This document shows, piece after piece, positions 22,169-30,230 of a stretch of DNA of 32,149 bases. Numbering within the stretch: the first letter of the stretch is position 1; each line of letters starts with the position of its first letter. Source of the stretch: an uncultured Alphaproteobacteria bacterium (GTDB lineage Bacteria > Pseudomonadota > Alphaproteobacteria > RF32 > CAG-239); the NCBI GenBank assembly GCA_904501925.1, contig CAJGCO010000017.1, positions 1-32,149 on the forward strand. The letters run 5' to 3'. A program made the position numbers and the translations under genes. The notes under the pieces were generated by a model. That model saw only the letters and a program-made list of their open reading frames with translations. It did not search any database and was not told the origin of the DNA.

Positions 22169-22819
22169 CTAAGCTTCAGTTTTTTTAGCTTTAGTTTCCT
22201 TTTTAGCTTTAGTTTCCTTCTTAGCTTTAGTTTCTTTTTTAGCTTTAGTTACCTTTTTCTTAGTAACTTTTTTCTTAGTTTTATTTTCTTTAATTTCTGT
22301 TTGTTGTTGAGAAATAAGCATAGCTTTTTCCAATTCTTTTTCAGAACAAAGACCAACTGCCATTGGATTTATAGGACGAAGATTAGCTTGATTTGGATGA
22401 GTACCACCTCTAATAGAACTAATTGTAGGCTTTGTAGTACCAATAAGCTTACAAATCTGCGAATCTATAACTTCTGGACAATTTTTAATAATCCACAAAA
22501 TAGCATTTGGTTTTTCAGCACGTTGAGTTGGAGAAAGAACTTTTTTAGCTTTTGCATTTCTTTCTTTAACATTTCTCTCTAATGGAGTTGCCACCAATAC
22601 CGCATTTTCATCTTGTTCGCAACGAGCAATTTCCTCGCGAGACAACTGACCATTAGCAATAGGGTTTACACCACGAATATTATACGCAATATCACCATCA
22701 GCAATAGCTTGAATTTCAAGCTCATGCAATTCACAAAAATCAGCAATTTGTTTAAATGTTAAAGTTGTATTTTCAACCAACCAAACAGCTGTAGCCTTAG
22801 GCATCAAAGGTGCTGTCAT
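22169..22819 (-). CDS. trcR: Cell-cycle transcriptional regulator TrcR (DUF1013) with Lys-rich tail
   Basis: A 216-residue DUF1013 protein, a family restricted to Alphaproteobacteria and named for a transcriptional regulator of the cell cycle. Two helix-turn-helix-like modules are visible: MPKATAVWLVENTTLTFKQIADFCELHELEIQAIADGD with ANGQLSREEIARCEQD, and PNAILWIIKNCPEVIDSQICKLIGTTKPTISSIRGGTH with PINPMAVGLCSEKEL. Residues 1–about 170 match the usual full length. The C-terminus carries an unusual extension of about 35 residues, almost only Lys, Ala, Thr and Glu (KAKKET repeats), resembling histone-H1-like or nucleoid-protein tails. AAGGAAA precedes the ATG. It has its own terminator; rpmE lies upstream on the same strand. 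Confidence 0.93.
   Translation of the reverse strand: MTAPLMPKATAVWLVENTTLTFKQIADFCELHELEIQAIADGDIAYNIRGVNPIANGQLSREEIARCEQDENAVLVATPLERNVKERNAKAKKVLSPTQRAEKPNAILWIIKNCPEVIDSQICKLIGTTKPTISSIRGGTHPNQANLRPINPMAVGLCSEKELEKAMLISQQQTEIKENKTKKKVTKKKVTKAKKETKAKKETKAKKETKAKKTEA
22185..22256 (-). repeat. 18-bp tandem repeat coding the KAKKET tail of TrcR
   Basis: Four in-frame copies of an 18-base unit containing AGCTTTAGTT (plus strand; copies begin near 22187, 22205, 22223 and 22241). Each encodes KAKKET. The copies are nearly identical, so the tail length could change by slippage. Confidence 0.85.
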
Positions 22820-22921
22820 CTTATTTTCCTTTCTTAAAAAAAGTAAAACCTCTAATTTTACATCACACTAAACTCTTTTTATGAGATATACAAGCGATTT
22901 TATATTTTTTCTACACATATC

Positions 22922-22953
22922 TAAAATAAAAACCTGTATTTTTACATACAGGT
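22922..22953 (-). terminator. Rho-independent terminator of rpmE
   Basis: Stem ACCTGTAT/ATACAGGT (22932–22939 with 22946–22953), 6-base loop, followed on the minus strand by TTTTTATTTT. Confidence 0.85.
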
Positions 22954-22979
22954 CTTATTCTTTCTTTTTAACAATTTGC

Positions 22980-23210
22980 TTAGTTAGAAGCTTTCAAACC
23001 AAACTTAGCAAACTTATTGTTAAATTTACCAACTTGACCACCTGTGTCAACCATACGATGAACACCTGTCCAGGCTGGGTGAGATTTTGGATCAATTTCC
23101 AAAGTCATCTTATCGCCTTCTTTACCCCAAGTTGTATTAACTTCTTTAACTGTACCATCTGTCATTACGTAAGTAATTTTGTGATAGTCAGGGTGAATAC
23201 CTTTTTTCAT
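22980..23210 (-). CDS. rpmE: 50S ribosomal protein bL31
   Basis: A 76-residue bL31 starting MKKGIHPDYHKITYVMTDGT at the ATG at 23208–23210, with GGAGA upstream; the in-frame TTG 12 bases earlier overlaps that site. The core WTGVHRMVDTGGQVGKFNNKFAKFG is the conserved bL31 C-terminus. There is no CxxC pair, so it is the zinc-free (C-minus) form usual in Alphaproteobacteria. It has a clear promoter (23252–23280) and terminator (22922–22953) and so stands alone as a transcription unit. Confidence 0.96.
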   Translation of the reverse strand: MKKGIHPDYHKITYVMTDGTVKEVNTTWGKEGDKMTLEIDPKSHPAWTGVHRMVDTGGQVGKFNNKFAKFGLKASN

Positions 23211-23251
23211 TATTATCTCCAATATTTAAGCATCTGACAAAATTTTGCTTT

Positions 23252-23280
23252 CTTATACACTACACTTTTATATAATGCAA
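23252..23280 (-). promoter_or_regulatory. Sigma-70 promoter of rpmE
   Basis: Minus strand TTGCAT (23275–23280), 17-base spacer, TATAAG (23252–23257), leaving a leader of about 35 nt before the rpmE ATG. Confidence 0.6.
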
Positions 23281-23304
23281 GCATAATTTTACATTTTTTT
23301 AAAC

Positions 23305-24105
23305 TTATTTTAAAATATTAGCAATCTTTTGGCTCAAATTAAAGTTTACAGCCACCAAATCACCACTATTTAAAACTGCTGATACATTCTCGCTACGAGT
23401 ATCTGATTGTTGCATATCAAGAATCATACCACCAGATTCTTTAACCAACAAAATACCTGCACAAATACTTTGAGGCATACTTCTTGGTGCAATAACACAA
23501 TCAAGCTTACCTGCAGCAACATATGCTAAATCTAATGCTAAAGCTCCACTAACTCTAACATCTTTAGTCAAATCAATAGTATTATTAACCAATTTAGCAC
23601 TTAATTGCGTATCATTCACATCAGGTTTAATAGCCACTAAACTACCTTCAAGCTCTTGCTTAGAAGAAACTCTTAAGCGTTCATGACTTCTAAAACCTTC
23701 TTTGTATGCACCTTTACCCTTTTCAGCAAAGAATAACTCATCACGAGCAGGATTATATACTACACCAGCCAAAATAACATCGCCATCCAACAATGCAACA
23801 GATATTGCAAAATGAGGATTACCATGTCCAAAATTAGCAACACCTTCAACAGCTGACACATTAAAAAACATACCAGAATTTGGTGTTTTTTCCCCAATCA
23901 ACACAACTGGTATAGTTGGGAAAAATTTATTTAATTCTAATTTCAAGCATTTTTGAATTTTTTCATATGCAATACGAGAAAAACCCAAACTACCTTTAAT
24001 AGAATTTTGTAATCTTTCTATCTCGCTAAAATCACGATTTAGGTGTACAGAAGCCTTTTTAACTGCTGTAACCACGTTTGTTAGCATAGGTGAAATATAT
24101 GCCAT
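23305..24105 (-). CDS. suhB: SuhB-like inositol-monophosphatase-fold protein, catalytic residues lost
   Basis: The 266-residue protein aligns along its full length with alphaproteobacterial SuhB: ISPMLTNVVTAVKKASVHLNRDF, then NFGHGNPHFAISVALLDGDVILAGVVYNPARDELFFAEKGKGAY, then SGALALDLAYVAAGKLDCVI and CAGILLVKESGGMILD. The metal-binding motifs are gone. The normal DPLDGTTNF reads SAVEGVANF (first Asp to Ser84, second Asp to Glu87). WDIAAG reads QSICAG (Asp to Ser213). The GEE motif reads GEK, keeping E72 only. It cannot be a normal Mg-dependent phosphatase. In E. coli SuhB also works in rRNA transcription antitermination without catalysis, so a structural role is plausible. The start overlaps the efp stop by one base (TAATG); efp–suhB is a common alphaproteobacterial pair. 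Confidence 0.88.
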   Translation of the reverse strand: MAYISPMLTNVVTAVKKASVHLNRDFSEIERLQNSIKGSLGFSRIAYEKIQKCLKLELNKFFPTIPVVLIGEKTPNSGMFFNVSAVEGVANFGHGNPHFAISVALLDGDVILAGVVYNPARDELFFAEKGKGAYKEGFRSHERLRVSSKQELEGSLVAIKPDVNDTQLSAKLVNNTIDLTKDVRVSGALALDLAYVAAGKLDCVIAPRSMPQSICAGILLVKESGGMILDMQQSDTRSENVSAVLNSGDLVAVNFNLSQKIANILK

Positions 24106-24668
24106 TATTTTGCTCTTTCAACATAGTTTGCTTCAGCTGTTCCAACCACAATTTTCTCACCTGCTGCAATAAATGGAGGAACACCGATTCTAACACCGTT
24201 ATCCAAAATTGCTGGCTTATAAGAAGAAGTAACTGTTTGACCTTTAATAACTGGTTCTGTTTCAACAACAGTACATATAACTTGTTGAGGAAGTTGAACT
24301 GAAATAGGTCTATCATTAATATGAGAAATACGAACAACCATACCATCTGTTAAGAATGGTCTTGAATCACCTAAAATATCTGCTGGCATAGAGAATTGTT
24401 CAAAAGTTTCACATTCCATAAATGTCAAGCCTGTTGCATCTTCAAATAAAAATTGACAATCTTTATCTTCAACCATCATTTTTTCAACGCTATCCTCAGT
24501 TCTAAAACGTTCATTAGTTTTAGTACCTTCTTCAACAGCTTTCATCTCAACTTGCATAAATGCACCACCTTTACCAGGTTTAATATGTTGAGCTTTAGTA
24601 ATTGTCCAAGGTTTGCCTTTATATTCAATAACCCAACCAATTCTAATTGCACCGGCTAACTGTTTCAT
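24105..24668 (-). CDS. efp: Elongation factor P
   Basis: EF-P binds between the P and E sites of the ribosome and relieves stalling at polyproline stretches. The 187-residue protein has the three beta domains of the family. The tip loop near residue 30 is IKPGKGGAF, with Lys33 at the position that is modified by EpmA/EpmB-type lysylation in lysine-type EF-Ps. GVRIGVPPFIAAGEKIVVGTAEANYVERAK is the typical C-terminus. GGAGA precedes the ATG. Proline-rich proteins such as the PEPTP protein at the right end of this window would be natural clients. It is translationally coupled to the SuhB-like gene. Confidence 0.97.
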   Translation of the reverse strand: MKQLAGAIRIGWVIEYKGKPWTITKAQHIKPGKGGAFMQVEMKAVEEGTKTNERFRTEDSVEKMMVEDKDCQFLFEDATGLTFMECETFEQFSMPADILGDSRPFLTDGMVVRISHINDRPISVQLPQQVICTVVETEPVIKGQTVTSSYKPAILDNGVRIGVPPFIAAGEKIVVGTAEANYVERAK

Positions 24669-24791
24669 GTGAAATCTCCATATTTACAATGTTAATATTA
24701 AACTTTAAGAATTTTAATTCTTCGCCCAATTTACGCCATTTTTTTTAATTTGCAAGAAAAAAGTTTCAAATTAGACAAAAAAACAACAATT

Positions 24792-25697
24792 TTAAATATT
24801 ATAAAGCTTTCTAGAAACTTTTTTTAACTTATCTCCACCATGACCAATATCTGCAACAATCTCAATTTTTGCATTATTAAGCGCACGATAGAGTTCCCAA
24901 GCCCCACTCAACGGACAACACATATCTAATCTATTATGTACAATAACAGTTTCTATATCTCTAATCTTTTCAATATTTTTTAATATCTCATCATTTTCCA
25001 AAAAATATTTATTTGTTGCATAATAAAGACTTATACGAGCAGAGTTAATTATTTCATTATCTATTTTAACATCTCTAAACTTTGCATCAACATCGCCCAA
25101 AATATACTCATAATGAACCATATATTTCAAAGCTGTTTGAATAGCCCCCAAATCATCAGAAAACATCAATTTCGCATAATGAATATATGGATTTTCACCA
25201 TCACTTTGACGATATATTTCTTCTAATAAATCAGGATAAAACAACCCACTTGTTTTTAACATCCAATCCATATCTGCTTTTCTTGCTAAAAACACACTAG
25301 AAACACAAATTTTTCTAACTAATTGAGGATATTTTATCGCAAACAACAAAGCCAATGTTGAACCCCAAGAGGCTCCTGCAACAATAACTGGCCCTTCAAC
25401 ATTTAGATATTCCAACAATCTTTTAGCATCTTTTACCAATCTATGAGTATCATTTAGCGACGTAATATCACTAGCTCTTGAGCGACCACTACCACGTTGG
25501 TCAAACATAATCACCCTATATTTTTTCAAATCAAACGATTGTGCATGACTAACCTCACACTTTCCACCAGGTCCCCCATGAAAAGAAATCACAACCTCGC
25601 CATTAGGATTTCCTACTTGTTGGTAATAAATTTCATGACCTTCAAATTCTTCAAGCCAGCCTTTATCAAATATTTTATTGTTGAAAAATCCAAACAT
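24792..25697 (-). CDS. pip: Proline iminopeptidase (alpha/beta hydrolase)
   Basis: A cytosolic serine peptidase of family S33 that releases N-terminal proline. The 301-residue protein has HGGPGG (oxyanion region), MFDQRGSGRSRA, and the nucleophile elbow GASWGSTLAL with Ser110. The catalytic Asp is in VHNRLDMCCPLSGAWEL, corresponding to GRYD..CP in the family, and the His in DIGHGGDK. Compared with typical members the His loop reads GHGGD rather than AGH(S/C). Length is close to normal (about 310). It is divergent from mutT, 77 bases apart. With pepP it suggests use of proline-containing peptides. Confidence 0.88.
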   Translation of the reverse strand: MFGFFNNKIFDKGWLEEFEGHEIYYQQVGNPNGEVVISFHGGPGGKCEVSHAQSFDLKKYRVIMFDQRGSGRSRASDITSLNDTHRLVKDAKRLLEYLNVEGPVIVAGASWGSTLALLFAIKYPQLVRKICVSSVFLARKADMDWMLKTSGLFYPDLLEEIYRQSDGENPYIHYAKLMFSDDLGAIQTALKYMVHYEYILGDVDAKFRDVKIDNEIINSARISLYYATNKYFLENDEILKNIEKIRDIETVIVHNRLDMCCPLSGAWELYRALNNAKIEIVADIGHGGDKLKKVSRKLYNI

Positions 25698-25774
25698 TTC
25701 TTTCCCTTTTAAATAGCTTTTTTATAGCATTAACCATAAAGTTTAATATTTATTTAAAATAAAGGCAAAATAAC

Positions 25775-26176
25775 ATGAAAATCGTTGGAACAGCTATCAT
25801 CGTAAATGAACAAGGAGAAATTCTAATTGGACAACGCCCTCTTGGCAAAGATTTGGCTGGTCTTTGGGAATTTCCAGGAGGAAAACAAGAGGAAGGCGAA
25901 ACTATTCAAGAATGTATAATCCGAGAAATAAAAGAAGAATTAGATGTAACAGCCATTGTTGAAGATTTTTTACTTTCTGTTACCAAACAATATGCTCATG
26001 GCGAATTTTCCCTAGAAGTATACAAAGTTTACCTAAAAGACGAAGAAAACCTTAAACCCCTTGTTCATCAAGATTTAGCTTGGGTAAAAATAAGCGATTT
26101 AGCAAACTACACTTTTCCTCCAGCAGATATAGAAATAATCGAATATCTTCAAAAAAATATTTCTGATTTCTGTTAA
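25775..26176 (+). CDS. mutT: 8-oxo-dGTP diphosphatase MutT (Nudix)
   Basis: MutT removes oxidised dGTP from the nucleotide pool. The 133-residue protein has the full Nudix box GGKQEEGETIQECIIREIKEELDV with the REIKEE catalytic glutamates, the MutT-type N-terminus VGTAIIVNEQGEILIGQRPLGKDLAGLWEFPGG, and LAWVKISDLANYTFPPADIEII at the end, which matches the MutT/NudG group. The length is normal. AAAGG precedes the ATG. In several Alphaproteobacteria mutT follows argJ; here the neighbour is pip, on the other strand. Confidence 0.93.
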   Translation: MKIVGTAIIVNEQGEILIGQRPLGKDLAGLWEFPGGKQEEGETIQECIIREIKEELDVTAIVEDFLLSVTKQYAHGEFSLEVYKVYLKDEENLKPLVHQDLAWVKISDLANYTFPPADIEIIEYLQKNISDFC

Positions 26177-26205
26177 ATAGTTTTACTCGTTAAACATTTA
26201 TTTAT

Positions 26206-26250
26206 AACTCCTAGATTAATCTATACTTATACATGTATAAACTAGGAGTT
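26206..26250 (+). promoter_or_regulatory. Inverted repeat that could hide the ribosome site of the autotransporter
   Basis: AACTCCTAG (26206–26214) is perfectly complementary to CTAGGAGTT (26242–26250), which contains the AGGAG ribosome site. The loop holds a 14-base palindrome TTATACATGTATAA (26227–26240). If the transcript begins upstream of 26206 the ribosome site would be paired. A TATACT at 26222–26227 could instead be the -10 box, which would remove the left arm from the mRNA. Confidence 0.45.
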
Positions 26251-26256
26251 TCTTTT

Positions 26257-29200
26257 ATGCGCTCAACATCCAAACTAGCATACACATCTCTATTAACTTT
26301 AGCCCTAAGCTTTAGTTCAATTCCAATGGCTTATAGTTATGGATTACGTGCTAGCTATATCTATATTCAAGCAAAAAATAACAACACTAAATTATTAAAG
26401 CTATTAGAACATCACGAAGGCATAATAGACATTCCAAATGAATACGGACAAACTGCATATTGTTTAGCTCTTAGATACAATGACTCAAAAACTGCATCAT
26501 TACTAAAAAGCTATGGCGCCAATAAAAATCATAAATGCGTAAAAGAAGTTAAACACGCACAAAAAACTCCAGATGGCGTTGCTAAAATTCAACGTTTCAA
26601 AACAGCACCAGAAAACAAACCAAAATATAAAAACGATGGCAACTCTTATCTATGGTGGGGTGGTGCAGCAGTAGTTGCCGCAGGTGCTGGCCTTGCTCTC
26701 TCTGGTGGAGGAGGAGGTGGTGGAAGCGATAACTCACACATCTCTGGAAACATAAACATCGGTAACAACAATAACAATGAAGAAAACAACAATAATAAAT
26801 TAACTTCAGTATCTGAAGGTTATTTCATAACCGAAGAATACGAAAACTCCAATTATCTAGAAAGCATCAATGCTGCCAAAGCTTATAGCCATATCTATAA
26901 CTTAAATGATCAAAAAAAACTAGTAAGCCACCAAGCTAATAGTTCAAATCCATTAGAAAAAGTCAAAGTAGGCATATTAGATACTGGTGTAGGCACAAAC
27001 AATGACTTATCAGGCAAAATAACACAAAGATATGATACCAATAAATATAACACCCAAGGTAATATCTATGGTGCTATTAAAGATAATGTTGAATTATACA
27101 TGTATAAGGAAGGTGAAAACTTCTATCCAATCATATCCTATAACAACTCATATCCTTTGCCATATCAACCTTCTGGTGAAGCTAAACCTATAACTAGAAA
27201 TGATTTTGCTACACTAATAAACTACATAAACAAAAAATATAAAACATCATTACAAGTAACAGACATAGAAGTTATGAATGGTTCAGTTGACGCACCAGGA
27301 TACCAAATAGACAAAGATTATGAAGAAGAATTAGAAAAAGAATTTAACGATAATGCAATTTACTACAAAGCCTATGTTATCGGCTCAGAATTAAACCACG
27401 GAAGCCACATAGCAGGAATCATTGCCGGAAATAAAAACAATACCGCTGGTCATGGTGTTGCTTTTGAAAATGCAGAACTTTATGTTGCAAGTTGGGATTT
27501 AAGTAGTCTAATCAACCAAACAGTTAAACAAATGGTAGATAGTGGTGTTCAAGTAATTAACAATAGCTGGGGATATGATAGTTCTCAAGGAGATGCAACA
27601 AACCCCCTTCCTCTAACTTCAATTGATACAGATTCTCTAGTTGCCTACGCATATGCAGCCAAAAACGATGTTGTATGGGTTCAAGCCACCGGAAATGAGG
27701 GATTATCCCAACCAAGTATCCATATCGGTATGAATGAACTTGACTTAAGAGCTTACGGCTACGATAAAAACAAAGAAACAGATATAGACCCCGAAACAGG
27801 TAAAGCTATTGAAGTTCCTTTACTTGCTGTTGCTATGCTTGATGGATCAAAAACATCAACTGATGCACCATATGGAAAAATACATGACAATTCAAATAGA
27901 TGTGGTGTTGCATCGGCTTATTGTATTTCAACCGAAGGAACAAATGTATCATCAACTGCAGCCACAACAAATGGCTCCGTTACCATGACAGGTACATCCA
28001 TGGCAACCCCAGTTGTAACCGGTAGCATTGCCCTTCTAAAAGGCTATTACCCATGGTTAAAAGCAACTAATATCTCATACTTATTATTAGAAACAGCTTA
28101 TGATAAAGGTGTATACAGCAACCAAAACATATACGGGCAAGGTGTTCTTGATTTAAATGCAGCCATTACCACTCCACTTGGTGGGTTAAGACTTCCAGAA
28201 AAAGCTAATTTATCTAGCCTAAAATTAGCCTCAAAATCAAAACTTGCATTATCATCACCTTTGCAAGCTCAATTCTTAAAATCAATGCCCCAAACAATCA
28301 CAGCATTTGATATATTAAATAGACCATTTGATTACTCAACTAAAAACCTTATCCAAACAACTCATGCTTCCCAAGCATCTCTTAAAAATGCAGTATCAAA
28401 ACTAGCTTTAGGAAATTCCAAGAAAACCATTAAAAATGAACAATCAGGTTATTCATTTAGCTCTAGTTACTCAATGGATAATTCTGGAAATGCTCATTTA
28501 AGCGAAGTAGAAGTAACAACATCAAGCGATACATCTTCAACTCGTTTTTATTATCAAGAAAATTCCAAATATGATGGAATAGATAATCTCTTACAATCAT
28601 CAAACAATCCATATCTAGCAATGAATGAAGCATACGGTGCAGAAAACACCATAAACTTAAGCGATTCATCAAAATTAAAATTATCACTTCAAACTGGTGA
28701 AAATGGACTTTATGAGCGTGATAGCGAGCAAGATAATCATAGTTTCAACGAAAGAGCATACTCAATGAATGCTCAATATAGCTTTAACACCACAGATTAT
28801 CTAACAATGTCTTTAATGGGTGGTTTATTATTTGAAGAAGACGCCCTTCTTGGCCTAAATGGTTTGGGCTCTCTTAACATTCAAGATACATCAACATATT
28901 ATATGGGGCTACACGCATCTTTAAGATTAACCTCCAACCTCTCTTTAGTTGCCGCATATTATCGTGGTTTCACCTCCGGTTCACAAAGCGCATTACTTTC
29001 AATTTCTGACTTACAATCCGAAAGCTTTATGCTTGCCTCAGAATACAACCTAAACAAAACCGATAAAATTGGTTTAAGCTTATCTTCACCACTTTCTATT
29101 GTAAAAGGTAACGCTTCAATAATGTATGCAACTGGTCGCGATAACTACTCTGATAATGCATATTTACAACAACTAAAAACATCTCTTAAATCTCCAGCCA

Positions 29201-29346
29201 AAGAATATGATTTGAACTTATATTATTCAAATCAATCAAACCAAGATTTAAGTTATCAAGGAAAAATATCAACCCGCTTTAATGCCGATGGCAACAAAGG
29301 TCTAACCGACTACATGGGTATTATGGGTGTTCAATATAATTTCTAA
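26257..29346 (+). CDS. Subtilisin-family (S8) autotransporter with ankyrin-like N-terminus
   Basis: I start at the ATG at 26257 (MRSTSKLAYTS), preceded by AGGAG, giving 1029 residues. Order: signal peptide (1–about 28, ending PMAYS); an ankyrin-like pair of helices (IDIPNEYGQTAYCLALRYNDSKTASLLKSYGAN); a hydrophobic segment YLWWGGAAVVAAGAGLALSG with seven glycines (about 132–157); an Asn-rich linker; an S8 protease with D242 (GILDTGVG), H381 (NHGSHIAG), N480 (ATGNEG) and S581 (GTSMATP); a linker; and a C-terminal beta-barrel of alternating strands ending in MGVQYNF, with terminal Phe for BAM recognition. The Asp–His distance (139 residues) is far longer than usual, so about 100 residues are inserted there. 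It should be a surface-exposed or released protease; substrates are unknown. Confidence 0.92.
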   Translation: MRSTSKLAYTSLLTLALSFSSIPMAYSYGLRASYIYIQAKNNNTKLLKLLEHHEGIIDIPNEYGQTAYCLALRYNDSKTASLLKSYGANKNHKCVKEVKHAQKTPDGVAKIQRFKTAPENKPKYKNDGNSYLWWGGAAVVAAGAGLALSGGGGGGGSDNSHISGNINIGNNNNNEENNNNKLTSVSEGYFITEEYENSNYLESINAAKAYSHIYNLNDQKKLVSHQANSSNPLEKVKVGILDTGVGTNNDLSGKITQRYDTNKYNTQGNIYGAIKDNVELYMYKEGENFYPIISYNNSYPLPYQPSGEAKPITRNDFATLINYINKKYKTSLQVTDIEVMNGSVDAPGYQIDKDYEEELEKEFNDNAIYYKAYVIGSELNHGSHIAGIIAGNKNNTAGHGVAFENAELYVASWDLSSLINQTVKQMVDSGVQVINNSWGYDSSQGDATNPLPLTSIDTDSLVAYAYAAKNDVVWVQATGNEGLSQPSIHIGMNELDLRAYGYDKNKETDIDPETGKAIEVPLLAVAMLDGSKTSTDAPYGKIHDNSNRCGVASAYCISTEGTNVSSTAATTNGSVTMTGTSMATPVVTGSIALLKGYYPWLKATNISYLLLETAYDKGVYSNQNIYGQGVLDLNAAITTPLGGLRLPEKANLSSLKLASKSKLALSSPLQAQFLKSMPQTITAFDILNRPFDYSTKNLIQTTHASQASLKNAVSKLALGNSKKTIKNEQSGYSFSSSYSMDNSGNAHLSEVEVTTSSDTSSTRFYYQENSKYDGIDNLLQSSNNPYLAMNEAYGAENTINLSDSSKLKLSLQTGENGLYERDSEQDNHSFNERAYSMNAQYSFNTTDYLTMSLMGGLLFEEDALLGLNGLGSLNIQDTSTYYMGLHASLRLTSNLSLVAAYYRGFTSGSQSALLSISDLQSESFMLASEYNLNKTDKIGLSLSSPLSIVKGNASIMYATGRDNYSDNAYLQQLKTSLKSPAKEYDLNLYYSNQSNQDLSYQGKISTRFNADGNKGLTDYMGIMGVQYNF

Positions 29347-29349
29347 AAT

Positions 29350-29380
29350 AAAAGGCACCAAGATAAACTTGGTGCCTTTT
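29350..29380. terminator. Bidirectional terminator between convergent genes
   Basis: A perfect 13-bp stem (29350–29362 with 29368–29380; GGCACCAAG/CTTGGTGCC core) with a 5-base loop. T-rich sequence follows in both directions, so it can end both the autotransporter and the opposing gene at 29390. Confidence 0.88.
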
Positions 29381-29389
29381 AGTTTAATG

Positions 29390-30046
29390 TTAAAGAATCT
29401 TATAACACATACCTTTCTGAGCTTTCTCCTCAGAAAAACGCATAATGTTATACGTTCTTTTAAGATCCGCCAACTCCTTTTCTTCAAACTTCAGTTGCTC
29501 ATCTTCAGAGATAAGCATGCCGTTGTGCCATGGAATAAAGTAAGTACCCTCATTTGTTCTTACCTTCCAGGCAATAGCCTTAAAGTGTTGAAACGCTAGC
29601 TGCCCAACAGACATTTCCACAAAAGAAAATACCTCTTTGAGCTTTTTTTGTACCAACTCCTGAAACAAAAATACCGGAGTTCTGTGCTCAAGCAACCTCT
29701 CAGTCTTCCACAACTGCAGCCATTTTCTGCCTTTTCTAGCATATACAGCCGTTGCAGTACAAGGTACGATCCTCAAAAGATGAGTTCCACAAATGTAATC
29801 CTGCGCAGCCAAAGCTGCTCGCATACCTTCTGCTGCTTTTTCCGGTATATAAGAAAATCCGCTTGATCTGTACACAGAAGCTATACGTTTTTCACTTTTT
29901 AGCGTCCGTAACTCATCCAACGCATCCTCTTCAAATGTGGGAAGTTGTTCCTTTACTCGTCTTTTAGATGTTGATACAGGTGATGCATCAATACTTAAAA
30001 ATCCCTGCGAATTAAGCATCGGGAAATACTGATTCTTTTTAACCAT
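29390..30046 (-). CDS. Unknown protein, higher G+C than its surroundings
   Basis: A 218-residue protein I do not recognise, with no signal peptide. The N-terminal third is polar (SIDASPVSTSKRRVKEQLPTFEEDALDELRTL). The rest looks alpha/beta: YIPEKAAEGMRAALAAQDYICGTHLLRIVPCTATAVYARKGRKWLQLW, TPVFLFQELVQKKLKEVFSFVEMSVGQLAFQHFKAIAWKV, then YFIPWHNGMLISEDEQLKFEEKELADLKRTYN. A hand count over 29641–29760 gives about 44% G+C against about one third in the adjacent autotransporter, which hints at foreign origin. No good ribosome site precedes the ATG at 30046, and the start is uncertain. It is convergent with the autotransporter and divergent from the hydrogenase. Confidence 0.7.
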   Translation of the reverse strand: MVKKNQYFPMLNSQGFLSIDASPVSTSKRRVKEQLPTFEEDALDELRTLKSEKRIASVYRSSGFSYIPEKAAEGMRAALAAQDYICGTHLLRIVPCTATAVYARKGRKWLQLWKTERLLEHRTPVFLFQELVQKKLKEVFSFVEMSVGQLAFQHFKAIAWKVRTNEGTYFIPWHNGMLISEDEQLKFEEKELADLKRTYNIMRFSEEKAQKGMCYKIL

Positions 30047-30230
30047 ACTTATTTCATTTATTCATAATTTTTCATAACAATATCTCGCGAATTGTAATGT
30101 ATCACTTTTTTGTCCATATGTCAATACAAAATTTTATCAATATTAAATTTATTATTTACCTTAAAAAATTACCCATTTTTAATAAAGTCATATTATAATT
30201 TATACATATAAATTACAAAAGGGGAATACA

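Noticed and set aside
30047..30230. FNR-type operator in front of the hydrogenase gene
   Set aside because: I looked for TTGAT-N4-ATCAA and found no acceptable match. A TATAAT at 30194–30199 exists but no -35 at suitable spacing, so I list no promoter.
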